Below are positions 34,258 to 46,261 of a stretch of DNA of 64,000 nucleotides, one piece after another. The DNA comes from Forficula auricularia. Taxonomy: Eukaryota; Arthropoda; Insecta; Dermaptera; Forficulidae. Position 1 is the stretch's first letter, and each line of letters opens with the position of its first letter. The stretch spans positions 94,475,388 through 94,539,387 of the forward strand of contig JALMQS010000099.1 of assembly GCA_024734495.1 (NCBI GenBank), read 5' to 3'. The position numbers were made by a program, and so were the translations under genes. Below the pieces are notes generated by a model that was not told where the DNA came from, did not search any database, and saw nothing but the letters and a program-made list of their open reading frames with translations.

Positions 34258-35599
34258 TAAATAAAACATTGTTAAATTAAATATATTTATTAACAATTAT
34301 ATGAAAAATCATAAGGTTTCAATAACAAAATTTCAAACAGTTCAAGCGAAATTGTTGTTGGAACCTGGAGGCCCGCTTGGTAGTTAAGAGTTAAAAATAT
34401 TAGTTAAAAAGGAACCATATCTTTAGTCTCTTTCTATCTTTAATTTACCTCCTTCATTAAGATATCGCCAGAGTGGTCTAATACTTTCAAACCATTTGGT
34501 TTTCTAGCTGCTGAGCTCCGACAACCAGTCCAAAATCAAATTATTTATGACTCATGAAATTCTCTTGTGAATCGAATCTGGTCAGAGTACAAACCTCCAA
34601 GAGCTAGACCACGACATTTTATGGATATACGACAGAATGGATGTCTATCTGAGGGCAGGTGTGTGTGTGCGTGTGTCTCTCTGTGTGAATGTGTTTGTAT
34701 GTGTGAACGTCTGAGAAGTTTGTTGGAGGTCAATGGCTTTTCCTTCCTCTCCATGTCGCTGTACGCGTTTGTCCAGCCTCGGGTCTTCAGGCTCCAGTCC
34801 TATGTCCTAGCTGCCTGCCTGCTCTTGAGCTCCTCTTTTCTTCCCAGCCAATGCATTGCCATATTTCGCGAAGTCATCAACATACTTCTATCCTATTGTG
34901 ATTATAATATAAATGTCTTTTTGCTATCTTTTGCAGAACAACCAAGTGTCTTTTGCAATTAGAGGGACAATAGAGAAAAGTTCTCGTCCCGCGCTAAGAC
35001 CTTCAAGTTCAATAATAACTTTATAAATTTTAAAATTACTCATTGTTTTGTAATGTCCATTGTAAGTAAGATCTTATAAACGATGAAATTCAAAACCAGC
35101 TCAGTTTAAAAACATATATATAAAATATTATCATTTTAATTAATTTTCTATTAAACGTAAGAAAAATAATGAAAAATATATTGTTGTTTTTTCCAATAGT
35201 GATTTATAACTCAGTTATTGAAACCTCAAAAAGATTACAAATCTTTAAATATGACAAATAACCTTGACCAATTCACATACATATATTCTTTAGTATTATT
35301 ACCAATTGATATTATACAGGAAAAGACACCCTCGTATCTCTACATGTCATGATAACAAACTAAGCATGGACTTAAATATCATGGGGGTCGTAGGGCTGGG
35401 TCTCTTCCGATATAATATTATATGTTTCTCTAGATTATAAAACCACGAGATTTTAATAAAAAAATATATTTTAGCATATTATTTAATTGATAAGTGATGG
35501 AAAGGCAGCCCAAGGATGGTGAAAAAAATTATCTCCAATTAAATAGATTTTTATTGGATATTCAGTCTTGTCATCACTCATAAACCAACGTTTCGCAGG
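34258..35599. other. Anonymous span with a GC-balanced island at about 34560-34990
   Basis: The island includes a GT/TGTG microsatellite (about 34660-34710) and overlapping open frames on both strands (up to 131 codons, 34567-34962). These are cysteine- and leucine-rich because of the microsatellite and CT-rich DNA. No domain is recognisable. No copy elsewhere in the window. Confidence 0.4.
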
Positions 35600-35885
35600 A
35601 TCTTTAAAAGGTGATTAGATTTTGGCTGAAATAGAATTAAAAATTAACGGGGGGGGGGAGGAGAGTCTTAAAAAATTAAAATTATAAAATTTTAAAAAGA
35701 AAATGAAATTTACTATAAAAGACACTTATAGGGGGGGGGGGCAAAATTGTGTGTTTGATCCTAGACCGTTTGATTGATTTGTACGAGCTACATTGCTGCA
35801 TTGGATAGACATACAGATATAGGGCTTTAACATCGATAGGGCTTCTTTTTTTCAGCAAGCATTTTCCCTATCGCAAAATAACATT
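35600..35885 (+). repeat. Repeat family R1, partial copy
   Basis: Aligns with 14640-14970: a G-run, ATTAAAATTATAAAATTTT, GATTTGTACGAGCTA and ATCGATAGG. It carries two long G-runs (about 35651 and 35731). Confidence 0.65.
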
Positions 35886-35889
35886 TTTT

Positions 35890-36072
35890 TTCATTTGAAA
35901 TTTTTTTTTGGAAAATTTATTATCTATATGCTTCTAAAACTGAAATAAATAAAAATAAAACAAAAATATTTGCCACTATAGGTCGGGTCTATTTTCGAAT
36001 TGCCCCCCTTAACAATCAATTTACCAGCCCCCCCCCCCCTGTGGGGCGTGGGCCTCACGTTGGGAAACACTG
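35890..36072 (-). mobile_element. hAT-type terminus fragment
   Basis: On the minus strand the end reads CAGTGTTTCCCAACGTGAGG, followed by GCCCCACA and a G-run. This is a typical hAT subterminal layout. The partner end was not found. Confidence 0.6.
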
Positions 36073-36627
36073 CTTTAGATGAAGATTCTCTAATAAAATT
36101 TAAAATTATTATTTTAATCTTTACTAATAAATTACTTACTTGTCTATTGAGAGAGAGACAAATTATTTTTATTAGAGAGTAGAAGTTATCACGGTTATAC
36201 CATTGTTCTTCTCCTCTCGAGAGAGAAACAGTGACATGGTTCGATGAACAGGATTGAGAAAAATTATACTTTAAAAATATAATCAAATGCAAATGTAACT
36301 TTTGTTTGATTTATTATGCATCATTAAGAAAATTTAATACTTTATGCTACTATCACAGAAAGAATCAGATGGAAATTAATTGAATCTTATACGGAAACAG
36401 TTCGCTAGTCCATAATAAAATCATAGAGATAGAGATAAAATAATACTAGTTTCTCTTATAAAATTAATCTCTTTTAGATGAAACTACAAGAGAAGTAAAG
36501 CAATAACAAAGGTATGCATAAACCTTAAGATTAAAATAAAAAAATAATCAAAAACTACTCTAACAACATTTTGATAATTAGATTTAAATGGTAAAATAAT
36601 ATAGGAAGGAGATTCTATGGTATAAGC
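36073..36627. other. Anonymous AT-rich span
   Basis: Contains alternating GAGAGAGAC tracts near 36150 and 36220 that could pair. Otherwise nothing recognisable. Confidence 0.5.
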
Positions 36628-37352
36628 CAGTGTTTCTTAAACTATGGGATCTCAAAGTTAAATGTTGTTGGGGTCACGAAAATTTAATTCAAATACATGA
36701 ATTCAAAGTGACATTGATCGTAATAATTTGTTTATCTTTAATTTAATATATTACATTTTCTGTAACCCATGTTTGATTGACATTAATGAGATTAATCACT
36801 TGCCATATAAAGATCAAGAGGATTTCGCTGAGCTATCAAGGGACTCAAACTTAAAAATTTAGTTGAAGATTCTAAGACTAAAATTTTCAAAAATTCCAAA
36901 ATCTCAAAATGCCGATAAATAATCTAAGATGTTAATGATATTATTTATTTGTATGTCAGACGGATCGCCCCCTCAGGAGTCGAACCCAAACGCCCGGAAT
37001 TTTCGAAAAAATTTTGAAAATTATATTCTTAGAATATTGAAAAAAATTATTCAGTGAAATGAACTTTTTGAATAACAACATCATTTTTTTTGAATTTTAA
37101 ATAACTCACATCCCTAAAACCTTAAACATTGAATTTCTACAAAAATATTTGACTGAATTTTGGATCGGAGCTAGAAGTGAATTTCCCAAAATTTCTGAAA
37201 TCGTATTAAATGTTCTTCTGCCTTTCAGCAGCACATACTTATGTGAAACGACTTTTTCAGCTTTATCGCTTACAAAATCCGAATGTTGTTCAACGCTGAT
37301 GCTTCCCTTTCAGAAGTGTGAAATATTGAAACAAAATTTAATTTTCAGATAA
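36628..37352 (+). pseudogene. Decayed hAT transposon with transposase C-terminal (dimerisation) remnant
   Basis: The left end is CAGTGTTTCTTAAACTATGG. A frame near 36770-36850 encodes a DQEDFAELSRDSNLK-type segment. The frame 37149-37352 contains FWIGARSEFPKISE, then LLPFSSTYLCETTFSALSL, then TKSE. This is the conserved C-terminal dimerisation region of hAT transposases of the ZBED5-like group, where LLPF.TTYLCE.GFSAL is diagnostic. The two pieces are separated by stops and indels, and the catalytic N-terminal part is absent. The right terminal repeat was not found. Confidence 0.88.
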
Positions 37353-37519
37353 TAACAAGCACAAATTTGAAAATATGCATGAGCTTACATAGATTTTATA
37401 TATAGCCTCAAGTAAAAAAGCAAAAATATTGAAAACGACAAAAAAGAACAAAAAATTACATATGGATTAACATTTCAATAGATAATAACATACCTAATTA
37501 AAAAAATTAAGAATAATTT

Positions 37520-37708
37520 TTTCTAGGAAAAATTCGAATTATAAAGAGGGGAAGTGGCCTAGTTCGAATTATAGAACGTTCTCTCACTCTCGTGTTACGA
37601 AAAAGATTTCGAGTTATCGAGGGTAACATACCATTTTTTTCGATTTACCGAAGTTAACAGCTGAAGATTTCGAATTATCGAGGTTCTAAAAATCGAGAGT
37701 CGACTGTA
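37520..37708 (-). mobile_element. Pogo/Tigger-like terminal fragment
   Basis: Read on the minus strand from 37706, the end is CAGTCGACTCTCGATT. Repeated TTCGAATTATCGAG-type motifs follow, as in the subterminal regions of pogo/Tigger elements. It is flanked by TA (37707-37708). No transposase is present. Confidence 0.6.
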
Positions 37709-37719
37709 TATCTATTTTA

Positions 37720-39203
37720 TCCCTTATTAGAGAGGAGGGTTTAAAATAATGAGCGTTAATAACCCAGTTCTTTTCATTTATATAAATTAGAGACTTAGAC
37801 AAGTTTTTTGTAGTGTTTTACATTTGAAAAATACAAATAAAGTTTAAAAAACTCAATATGTTTTGGGCTATTTCGTTATTAGCACATCTTCGGAAGCTTC
37901 TTACATTAGAAAATTTTTGTGTAAACTCCCTATTATGTTTATTTACTGTGGACCACCATAAAAAAATTTTAATCCTCTTTAATTGAAAACTGTTTCACAA
38001 CAAAACAACCCTGCATATTTTTTTTTTTAATTAGGAAAGGCTTAGTGGTTAGAAGATTTAATTCTTAGGAAACTAAATGGCTATATTTTTGTAATGACAG
38101 GACTGTTAAAAATTAAAAATTGTCTTTTGAATCTACGAAAGAAAGAGGATGTTGGAATTTAATAGGTAGATAAATCCCTACCTTAAATCAAAAATAATTT
38201 TTCCAAAGTTCAAGGTCTTAAAAAATTGATTCAAAAATTATCGTTGTTATTCAAATCATAATTCATTTTTTTCGGTATATTCTTTTTAATATCCCATTTG
38301 AAAAAAAATAACTTGTTGGCTGTCCATCATTTTATAAATGATTATTTCTTTAAATCTTTTCTCGATAAATAAGAGAAAAGAGAGGGAATAAATATGTCTT
38401 TATCATCTTAAGTATATGACGAATAAATTTAAACCTTCACATTATAGATAGGTAGATCCTATACTATAATCGTTTTCCCTTGGTAATGTTTTTTTGCCCT
38501 TGTCTGTTTCCCACGCTGACAGATGGATGCCTCTGGGTTCTTAATATGATTCCGGCATTTCTTTCGATCACTTGGGCGTGTCTTTGTATTTATATTATGG
38601 AGGTGATTTTGCACACCAACATGGGGAATAATAGCCCAGGCAATTGACCTTGTCGGGGCCACATTTGGTCCTGAAAATTTTTTGACATAAGTATTGACTC
38701 AAAAGAGATTTTAGAGGAACAAAGTTAAAAAGTCAAGAAGTACCATGTCAACTCCATCTAGATAGAAACAATGACAGAAAAATTACAAAGGATCAATGCG
38801 AGTGGGAGAATATTTGCCGTGACCGCCTGGGGCTGATCCATTTTTATCGTTGCCTTCGACCCAAATGATGGAGATCCCTGAATGCTTGACTGACCTCCTG
38901 ATTTTCGATTTCAGCGGTGATTTATCGAAGCTCTTCTTTCAAAATATAAACTAGAAAATAGCAAAAGGAATAATGATAGCTTGAATATTGACAGATTTAT
39001 TATATAAATGAGAGCTTCGTAGATATCAAACATACATTATACAAGATGTTTTATTGAATTACATATATAAGATATATCAAATGCAAAATAAACCTCCCCT
39101 TTTTTCTATTAAAATATGACTACCATAGGCAGAGAAAATATTTTACACTATCTTGATATGAGTCTGATAGCGTGTTTCAGATTTTAAAAAGTATCTACTA
39201 GGT
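37720..39203. other. Anonymous span with a unique GC-balanced island at about 38440-38960
   Basis: The island has no copy in this window and no recognisable protein. Near 37850-37910 the minus strand carries CGAAGATG, a short stem (GCTA/TAGC) and AAAACAT. This is a decayed relative of the box seen in the palindromic repeats. Confidence 0.4.
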
Positions 39204-39380
39204 CAGAGGTTCCCAAACTGTGCGCTGCGGCCTTTTCGCAGGTGCGCCGCGAATCCAGGAGGGAGATTGATTTTTTTTCTCCTACTACAGTAAACTATTA
39301 TCTGCGAGGCCCATAGGAAAAACAAGAAAAATATAGACTATTGACCTATCTACAAATAAAAATATTGTATTTAACTGTAT
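39204..39380 (+). mobile_element. hAT-type left terminus fragment
   Basis: CAGAGGTTCCCAAACTGTGC followed by GTGCGCCGCGAA is a characteristic hAT end. No right end was found downstream, so the limit at 39380 is approximate. Confidence 0.6.
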
Positions 39381-40134
39381 CGATAGATTGGGAGCATAAT
39401 TATTTTTCATGTGTTTTTATTTTGAAATTTTTTTAACATATTTCAACTCTATATAATAGACTCTGCATACAATTTTATTATTAGTATTAAAATAGTTCGC
39501 TTGTGTTAAGAAGAAGCAGACGCTATTGATAAACCTCTTATTATACTTGATTGATAGAAAATTCTTTATTTCGTGTCTGAGCTTGTTTCAATGTCTCCAA
39601 TGTTTATTGAATTGTCTCGTCATGTATCCGGGATTATTATAAAAGTGTCCAAACTTATATTTCGCACCCTTTTCTTTCTATTCCAGGCTGAGACATTCTA
39701 CCCCAATTGCATTTCAGAGAATTTATTATTGTTTTTAATTTTTATCTTTAATTGTTTTTAAAATATTTTCAATAAAATAAGGGAATTATTTTTTCGAAAT
39801 TTCCGTAGATTCTTTTCATTTGCTTTTAAAGAAAGAAAAAATTTACGGATACATTTTTTTCATTAAATAATTATATACAATGAATTTATTTTTATTATGT
39901 AGATTTTTTAATCAAATAAATAAGAATTAACAGATATTTATTCTGGGGTGTTCATTTTAGAAAATCAATTCATAAGAAATATGTTTATAATAAAATTTAA
40001 TAATTTATTTTTTCTAATAAAATTTCTTCGGTATGCTAAAGCCTGGTGGGTGTGTTTAATTTGATAATACTATATATAAGAGCCTAGATTAATTTGTAAC
40101 AACGCTGAAAGAATTTTCTATACAAAAATTACCC
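39381..40134. other. Anonymous AT-rich span
   Basis: No feature recognised. The short plus-strand frame at 39573-39761 has no known domain. Confidence 0.5.
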
Positions 40135-40205
40135 TCTTGCCTAGAATCGAACCGACGAACTCTTGAACTAAGGGCATCAGCTCTAGCCATTACACCAATG
40201 CATCA
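40135..40205 (-). mobile_element. tRNA-like sequence, probable SINE head or tRNA pseudogene
   Basis: On the minus strand TGGTGTAATGG (A-box-like, 40198-40188) is followed after about 35 bases by GGTTCGATTCT (B-box, 40153-40143). The acceptor strands do not pair, so a functional tRNA is unlikely. No (AAG)n tail or clear target duplication was found. Confidence 0.6.
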
Positions 40206-40279
40206 TTAATATTTATATCTTGATTTCTGATACTAAAACTATATATTTTTTATTTAGACTTTGTGTCGAGATAATATTG

Positions 40280-40520
40280 TATTCATTTAAACTCGAATTA
40301 AAATGAAAAAACACCAATAGATTTTAAATTAAGAAACATTAAATATGTATTAATTAACGAGGCAAATTTGAAATATAATTGTCAGCTCGGATTTTAAACT
40401 GATGGCTCTAATCGATTTTCATTAAACAGGTAAATTTTTAATATAATTGTAATTTGGACTCGAATTTTGAAATGAAAGACTCCAATTCATTTTAAATTAA
40501 GAAACATTAAATATATTGAT
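40280..40520. repeat. Direct repeat, about 168-bp period
   Basis: ACTCGAATT, then TTTTAAATTAAGAAACATTA, occurs at about 40290 and again at about 40458. Two diverged copies. Confidence 0.7.
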
Positions 40521-40647
40521 AATTATTCCTTCCCCACCCCCTGCCACTCAAAAATTAAAGAGGCGAAACTTTTAAGAGACGATGTATTTTCGGTAGTTTA
40601 CGGGTATACATTTGGAGTGTGGTTTTTTAAGAGGAATAAAATTTTTG

Positions 40648-40727
40648 GACCGAGACGCTGCCCGCCAGGGCACCAGCCTGGAGGGCCGAGCTTCGAGGGC
40701 GTGCCGAAGGCACGCACGAAAAGCTCG
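40648..40727. other. GC-rich double hairpin in AT-rich DNA
   Basis: The first hairpin pairs CCAGG with CCTGG near 40665-40682. The second, 40687-40727, has an outer stem CGAGCTT/AAGCTCG, an internal loop, and an inner perfect 7-bp stem GCGTGCC/GGCACGC closed by GAA. The segment is GC-rich while its flanks are AT-rich. It could be an RNA or DNA structure carried by a mobile element, or foreign DNA. Its role is unknown. Confidence 0.8.
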
Positions 40728-40729
40728 TA

Positions 40730-41582
40730 TTATAAGATTTCAGAACCAAAATGATTCAATTTTTTTATTTTCGTAAAAAAATTCGAATTCGATTTTTTGT
40801 TCCACTTTTTAGGTACCTTACATCCAAAAAATTGAATATCTCTCTTTCTCTCTCTATCTGCGTGTGTGTGTGTGTGATCAAATAAAATACAAATTTTTTG
40901 TGCACCAGAACGATTAATTAAATTAAAAACTCTTTAAATAAAAATATTTGCTTAATTCATGATATTTATTTTAAATTCAATTCACTAACTTATATTTTGA
41001 AAAGACTTAGATCTCAAAATATTATTTTAATTATCGTATTATCATGATATTTCTTCGATTCATCGCGATTAATTTATCTTAAAAATATAATAATTCCTCA
41101 AACAGAAGCGCTTGAAAGTCAGAGGTCAAGGAGTGCTATAGAATAACAAACAGTGCAGACTGCAGAATCATTTTCAGTTCAAGGTCTAGAGAAGTTTTGA
41201 CTTAAGACTTAAACTACTGAAAAGGAAGTAAAATATATACTTATTAGAAAATTGTGATTGGAGCTATTTTTTACCATTTTCTCTTAAATTTTTAATTATA
41301 TTATTATTATAATTATTATACAATAGATATCTCATTCCTTTACCATGTAAATTCAACTCATTTTTTTCCCTTTAAATTAAAATACGATTTTCATGTTAAA
41401 CCCAAAGATGGATGCACTTCACCCTAAACATTTTTGTGATCCTCTATATTCTGAATCTAGTCGTTAAAAAGTCTGGATTGACTAGATTTTACTAAAGAAT
41501 TATCATATCATTATCTCTATAGCTAAACTTGATTGTTGGTTGTTCTTCGTAGTCAAATAGGAAACTATATGAACAACATTTT
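40730..41582. other. Anonymous AT-rich span
   Basis: Contains a CTCTCTCT/GTGTGTG tract near 40845-40880. Otherwise nothing recognised. Confidence 0.5.
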
Positions 41583-42250
41583 TACTTTATCCAATGCAAA
41601 GCATGGGTAAAGTATTGTAATCGCTCTCGGGGCAAGCGTGGTTTCAAAGGGTCCTCAGGTAAAGACTACGGAACCCATGGACTCAATTAAAGTCACAAAT
41701 TGTAGTATTCAATTAGGTTGAATATTAGCACGTGGCGGTTTTGCCAAAAATTACATGGGGTCTCGTCGAGAGGCCAAAAAGTGCGATTTTTTCATTTAGT
41801 GCGTGCGTATGGATGTATGGATGGATGTATGGATGGATGTTATCGCTTTTTTGGCCCACGATTTTTTCCACACCGTTGCACCGATTGAAATGAAATTGAA
41901 AACCTACCATTAGTTTAACAAAATGAAGCGCTGATTAGTTTTTGGTACATATCGGCCCACAAACATTAGTACTTTATTTCAGTACTTTTTTAGTTTTTTC
42001 TAAATATCTTGAAAATGACTTAACCAATTTTGATGAAATTTAATATCCTAATTAAGTACCTTGGGGACCACAAAAAAGGTTAAATAAAGTTTTTAGTAAA
42101 ATTATATTTTAAAGTACTTTACTCTAGAGTAAGATGGTACTTTTTTAATTTTTTAAATTCTTTAAAATTTATTCATTTGAAAGTTTTAATATAGCTCATT
42201 TAGCCTTGCTTAAGTAAGAATGGATAGGCTTCTCTCTGTGAAATGCTAAA
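41583..42250 (+). repeat. R1-related repeat with alternative terminal hairpin
   Basis: It begins TACTTTA...GCATGGGTAAAGTA, a hairpin with ATGC/GCAT around AAA. The AGTATTGTAATCG box shared with R1 follows. Downstream sequence is different from the other copies. A (GGATGTAT)n minisatellite lies at about 41810-41842. Confidence 0.6.
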
Positions 42251-42309
42251 AATTTGGGAGGAATTTTTATGAGTAACCATAGCAACTGCGTTGTTTTCTT
42301 ATCCGTTAC

Positions 42310-43945
42310 CTTTGCTGAAGACAGAGAAATCGATTTTAAACCAAAAATAGCGATTGATTCTCATCTAGTTCTTGAGGAATAATCATTCTATATTGGATTT
42401 TTGACGTTTCGGTTTTTATTAGTAACCATTGCTGAAGACATAGAGAAATCGACTTTAAACCAAAAATAGCGATTGATTCTCATCTAGTACTTGAGGAATA
42501 ATCATTCTATATTGGATTTTTGACGTTTCGGTTTTTATTAGTAACCATTGCTGAAGACATAGAGAAATCGACTTTAAACCAAAAAATAGCGATTGATTCT
42601 CATCTAGTACTTGAGGAATAATCATTCTATATTGGATTTTTGACGTTTCGGTTTTTATTAGTAACCATTGCTGAAGACATAGAGAAATCGACTTTAAACC
42701 AAAAATAGCGATTGATTCTCATCTAGTACTTGAGGAATAATCATTCTATATTGGATTTTTGACGTTTCGGTTTTTATTAGTAACCATTGCTGAAGACATA
42801 GAGAAATCGACTTTAAACCAAAAATAGCGATTGATTCTCATCTAATACTTGAGAAATAATCCATTCTATATTGGATTTTTGACGTTTCGGTTTTTATTAG
42901 TAACCATTCCTGAAGACATAGAGAAATCAACTTTAAACCAAAAATAGCGATTGATTCTCATCTAGTACTTGAGGAATAATCATTCTATATTGGATTTTTG
43001 ACGTTTCGGTTTTTATTGGTAACCATTGCTGAAGACATAGAGGAATCGACTTAAAATCAAAAATAGCCATCGATTCTCATCTAATACTTGAGGAATATCA
43101 ATTCTACATTAGGTTTTGACGTTTCGATTATTATTGGTAACCATTGCTGAAGACATGGAGGAAACGACTTAAAATCAAAATAACGATCGATTCTTATCTA
43201 ATACTAGAGGAATAACCTTATTGAATTCCATTTTTGATGTTTTGACTATTAATGGAAACCTCTACTGAAAATGTAGAAGAATCGACTTAAAATCAATAAG
43301 ACTAAATTCTTTTTGGTAAACAACTCAAGCTTGAGTTGTTTACCAAAAAAGAATTTAGTCTTATTGATTTTAAGTCGATTCTTCTACATTTTCAGTAGAG
43401 GTTTCCATTAATAGTCAAAACATCAAAAATGGAATTCAATAAGGTTATTCCTCTAGTATTAGATAAGAATCGATCGTTATTTTTGATTTTAAGTCGTTTC
43501 CTCCATGTCTTCAGCAATGGTTACCAATAATAATCGAAACGTCAAAAACCTAATGTAGAATTGTTATTCCTCAAGTATTAGATGAGAATCGATCGCTATT
43601 TTTGATTTTAAGTCGATTCCTCTATGTCTTCAGCAATGGTTACCAATAAAAACCGAAACGTCAAAAATCCAATATAGAATGATTATTCCTCAAGTACTAG
43701 ATGAGAATCAATCGCTATTTTTGGTTTAAAGTTGTTTTCTCTATGTCTTCAGGAATGGTTACTAATAAAAACCGAAACGTCAAAAATCCAATATAGAATG
43801 GATATTTCTCAAGTATTAGATGAGAATCAATCGCTATTTTTGATTTTAAGTCGATTCCTCTATGTCTTAGCAATGGTTACCAATAAAAACCGAAACGTCA
43901 AAAATCCAATGTAGAATGGTTATTCCTCGACTCTTAAATGAGAAT
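42310..43945. mobile_element. Foldback-type element: tandem ~119-bp units in both arms of a loopless palindrome
   Basis: The centre is CAACTCAAGC|TTGAGTTG at 43330/43331 with no spacer. The left arm contains eight units of 118-120 bp. The GACGTTTC landmark falls at 42403, 42522, 42642, 42761, 42881, 43000, 43118 and, mutated, about 43236. The right arm contains about five units in inverse orientation (landmarks near 43420, 43535, 43656, 43777 and 43892). Tandem arrays inside long inverted arms match the layout of Drosophila Foldback and Galileo elements. No transposase and no clear target duplication were found. Short frames over it are fortuitous. Confidence 0.88.
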
Positions 43946-44049
43946 TATTTTTGAATTAATTTCAATATGAACTACAAATTGCAAGTGATATCTGATTAAT
44001 AATAAAGGAACAAACATATTAATATTTCAAATGAATTTGGATAAAAGTT

Positions 44050-44400
44050 TAGCAACGATCCGTTGCAGTTTATTTGTTTTGTTAAGGGAGAATGGTGTGG
44101 GTTCTTGGTGAAACATTTTAAATAAAGTAAAGAAAATTTTGAAAAATTTTAGAAACTTTTTAAAATTTAAAATATAAAATACTAGGTAGGTTTCACAAAA
44201 ATAAAAGATAAGATGCTTGTTTAGCACGACTTCATATTTATATTATTTCAGGATATAAGCCCATCTTCGAGTTTACAGAGGAAACCCGGAAATATATATA
44301 GAGTCGTGCTAAACAAGCATCTTATCTTTTATTTTTGTGAAGCCTACCTAGTATTTTATATTTTAAATTTTAAAAAGTTTCTAAAATTTTTCAAAATTTG
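44050..44400. repeat. Repeat family D, copy 2, with inverted arms
   Basis: The left arm ends AAGATGCTTGTTTAGCACGAC and the right arm starts with its complement GTCGTGCTAAACAAGC. Both extend through ACCTAGTATTTTATATTTTA-type sequence. The spacer (44230-44300) carries CGAAGATGGG...CCTGAAAT on the minus strand, another relative of the palindrome box. The leftmost part, GTGGGTTCTTGGTGAAACAT, is shared with 20540 and 56525. Confidence 0.8.
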
Positions 44401-44404
44401 CTTT

Positions 44405-46261
44405 ATAATATTTTTTGTCACTGTTTATTCCCTAGGCTTAGATAGATTTCTTTCTGCCAGGGGTGTTCGCAGAAAATTTTTCAGTGGGTCAGCGTTTGGA
44501 GAAAAATAATTACATTATAAAATATTAAATTGTTTGAGTTTTTCTCACAAGCAGAATACCTACAAGTCTTACACTAATACAGTAATTTATAAATACAAAA
44601 ACACACACACAGTGAGGCCGGGGCCAAATTCAGGGCTGTTACAAAAATTTTTATTCGATCCCGGGGGGGGGGGGGCATGCTTTCTGCCTATCCCTACTAT
44701 TACATTCAATTCTTCTTTTTCGTCTGCCTCTTCAAATGTATTCGCTTACGATTTATTCTCTGAGTATATCTAAAATTCTTACCATCCCCATCTACAATGC
44801 AATAATTAATCTCAAATTACGGGTATTTTTCCTTCTTGGTTCTTTATCATTCAAAATAAATACATATATACAAATTTATGTCATCAGCCTTGAGATGTTC
44901 AAGCACCGATTCTCAGAGGATCGCCTAAGTTAATGTGAGGCGTATTTGTTATAAAATGGCTGACCTTCTATAAACACTGTATGCTTTTGGTATTTCCAAT
45001 CCCATTTATGTTGCGTGCATCTCATTGATAATAATTGGGAAAGCCAAAAGGGTGCGAGCTGCGATCCTCTATCTTCGCTAGAAAAGGAAATACCTACTCT
45101 TTAAGGTATTTAGGAAAAAGTTGTCTAAATTAATAATTCTCTTTAGCATAACATATCTATATCTTTCAATAAATAAAATATCTTATTTAAAAACTAATAA
45201 ACTTCCAAAAATCTTTATATTTTAATAATCTCCAAAAAAGGAATGAAGTTTTTTATGATTTTGAAAAGCAACGAATTCATTAACAAAGTCCTTGGAAACG
45301 ACATTTCTTTATAGAAATGCTAGAAAACTGTATCAGTTTTTTGGGATAATGATCTTAAGTGGTTCTTTAATGTTCTCCGCTATGATATACGCAAATATAT
45401 TCGAATTAGATTCAGTGTCTGTCGATTTACTATAAAGAATGTTCCACAAAAGTGAATTTATGGGACATTCGAGACTTAATTGACCTCGAGGTTCAATTTT
45501 GAGCAGTGGCTCATATCCATGCTGGAACAGAATCGAATCAACCAACGCCTTCACTCAAACGACAACCAAGCGATAAATTAAATATTTGAAGGAATCGATA
45601 CCATTGCAAATGAAAAATCCCTACTGGTTTAATTAAAATATGATTCAGGCGAAATTGAATGACTGAGCAATCCAATTGGCTTACACCGATAAGAATTCCT
45701 CATTCAATTTGTATTCAAGTCATATACCTTCCCCATAAATAATAATTTGATTTCAATTTATATTTAAAACTATTATTTAAAGTAATATATTAATTATTCA
45801 ATAAACAACTATCTTCATTGAAATAGGTAGCCCACTAAATAAATAAATAGCTGGTAGAACTATTTTGACTTATAAAAAACATCCGTAGAAGTGGTCGCAC
45901 TACTTAAACTTGTTTAAGAAAATAAAGAAATTTAAAAGCAACTTGTTCAGTGAGATTTCTTGTGGGCTTACTCTGAATTTATTATTTTTCTCTTTTTTGT
46001 CGTTTTATAATTAGAATCTGAGAAAATAGGTATTTTAATAGTGCATACAAAATAATATTTTTACACCAAAGCAGTGTTTTCAAAAGAATTACTGTAAGGA
46101 GGTCTTTTCGCTCCAGTTGAGTCAAAAGAAGTGTAGTATCTAATATTTAATAAAACAAGTTAAAATACAAATAAAAAATAATAGAATTAAAAAAAAACTA
46201 TATAAGCGAGCATACCCGGCAAACGTACTAAGTAAGATCCGTCGAGTGCGATTCATAAAAT
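44405..46261. other. Anonymous span with a GC-balanced stretch and one unrecognised frame
   Basis: A (CA)n tract lies near 44600 and a 12-14 base G-run at about 44663. A 73-codon minus-strand frame at 45333-45554 lies in repeat-free, GC-balanced sequence (45320-45720). I do not recognise it and cannot tell it from chance. Confidence 0.4.

Noticed and set aside
34567..34962. 131-codon plus-strand frame, cysteine-rich with a hydrophobic stretch
   Set aside because: The cysteine/valine run is the translated GT microsatellite, and frames are open on the other strand too. No signal peptide plus domain pattern that I trust.
42414..42445. Complete hammerhead core in the Foldback units
   Set aside because: Only stem II (GGTT/AACC) and GAAACGTC fit on the minus strand. 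The CUGANGA side is absent and flanks do not pair.
42310..43945. CRISPR-like array
   Set aside because: Units are about 119 bp with no spacer structure, are inverted around a palindrome, and lie in a eukaryotic transposon context.
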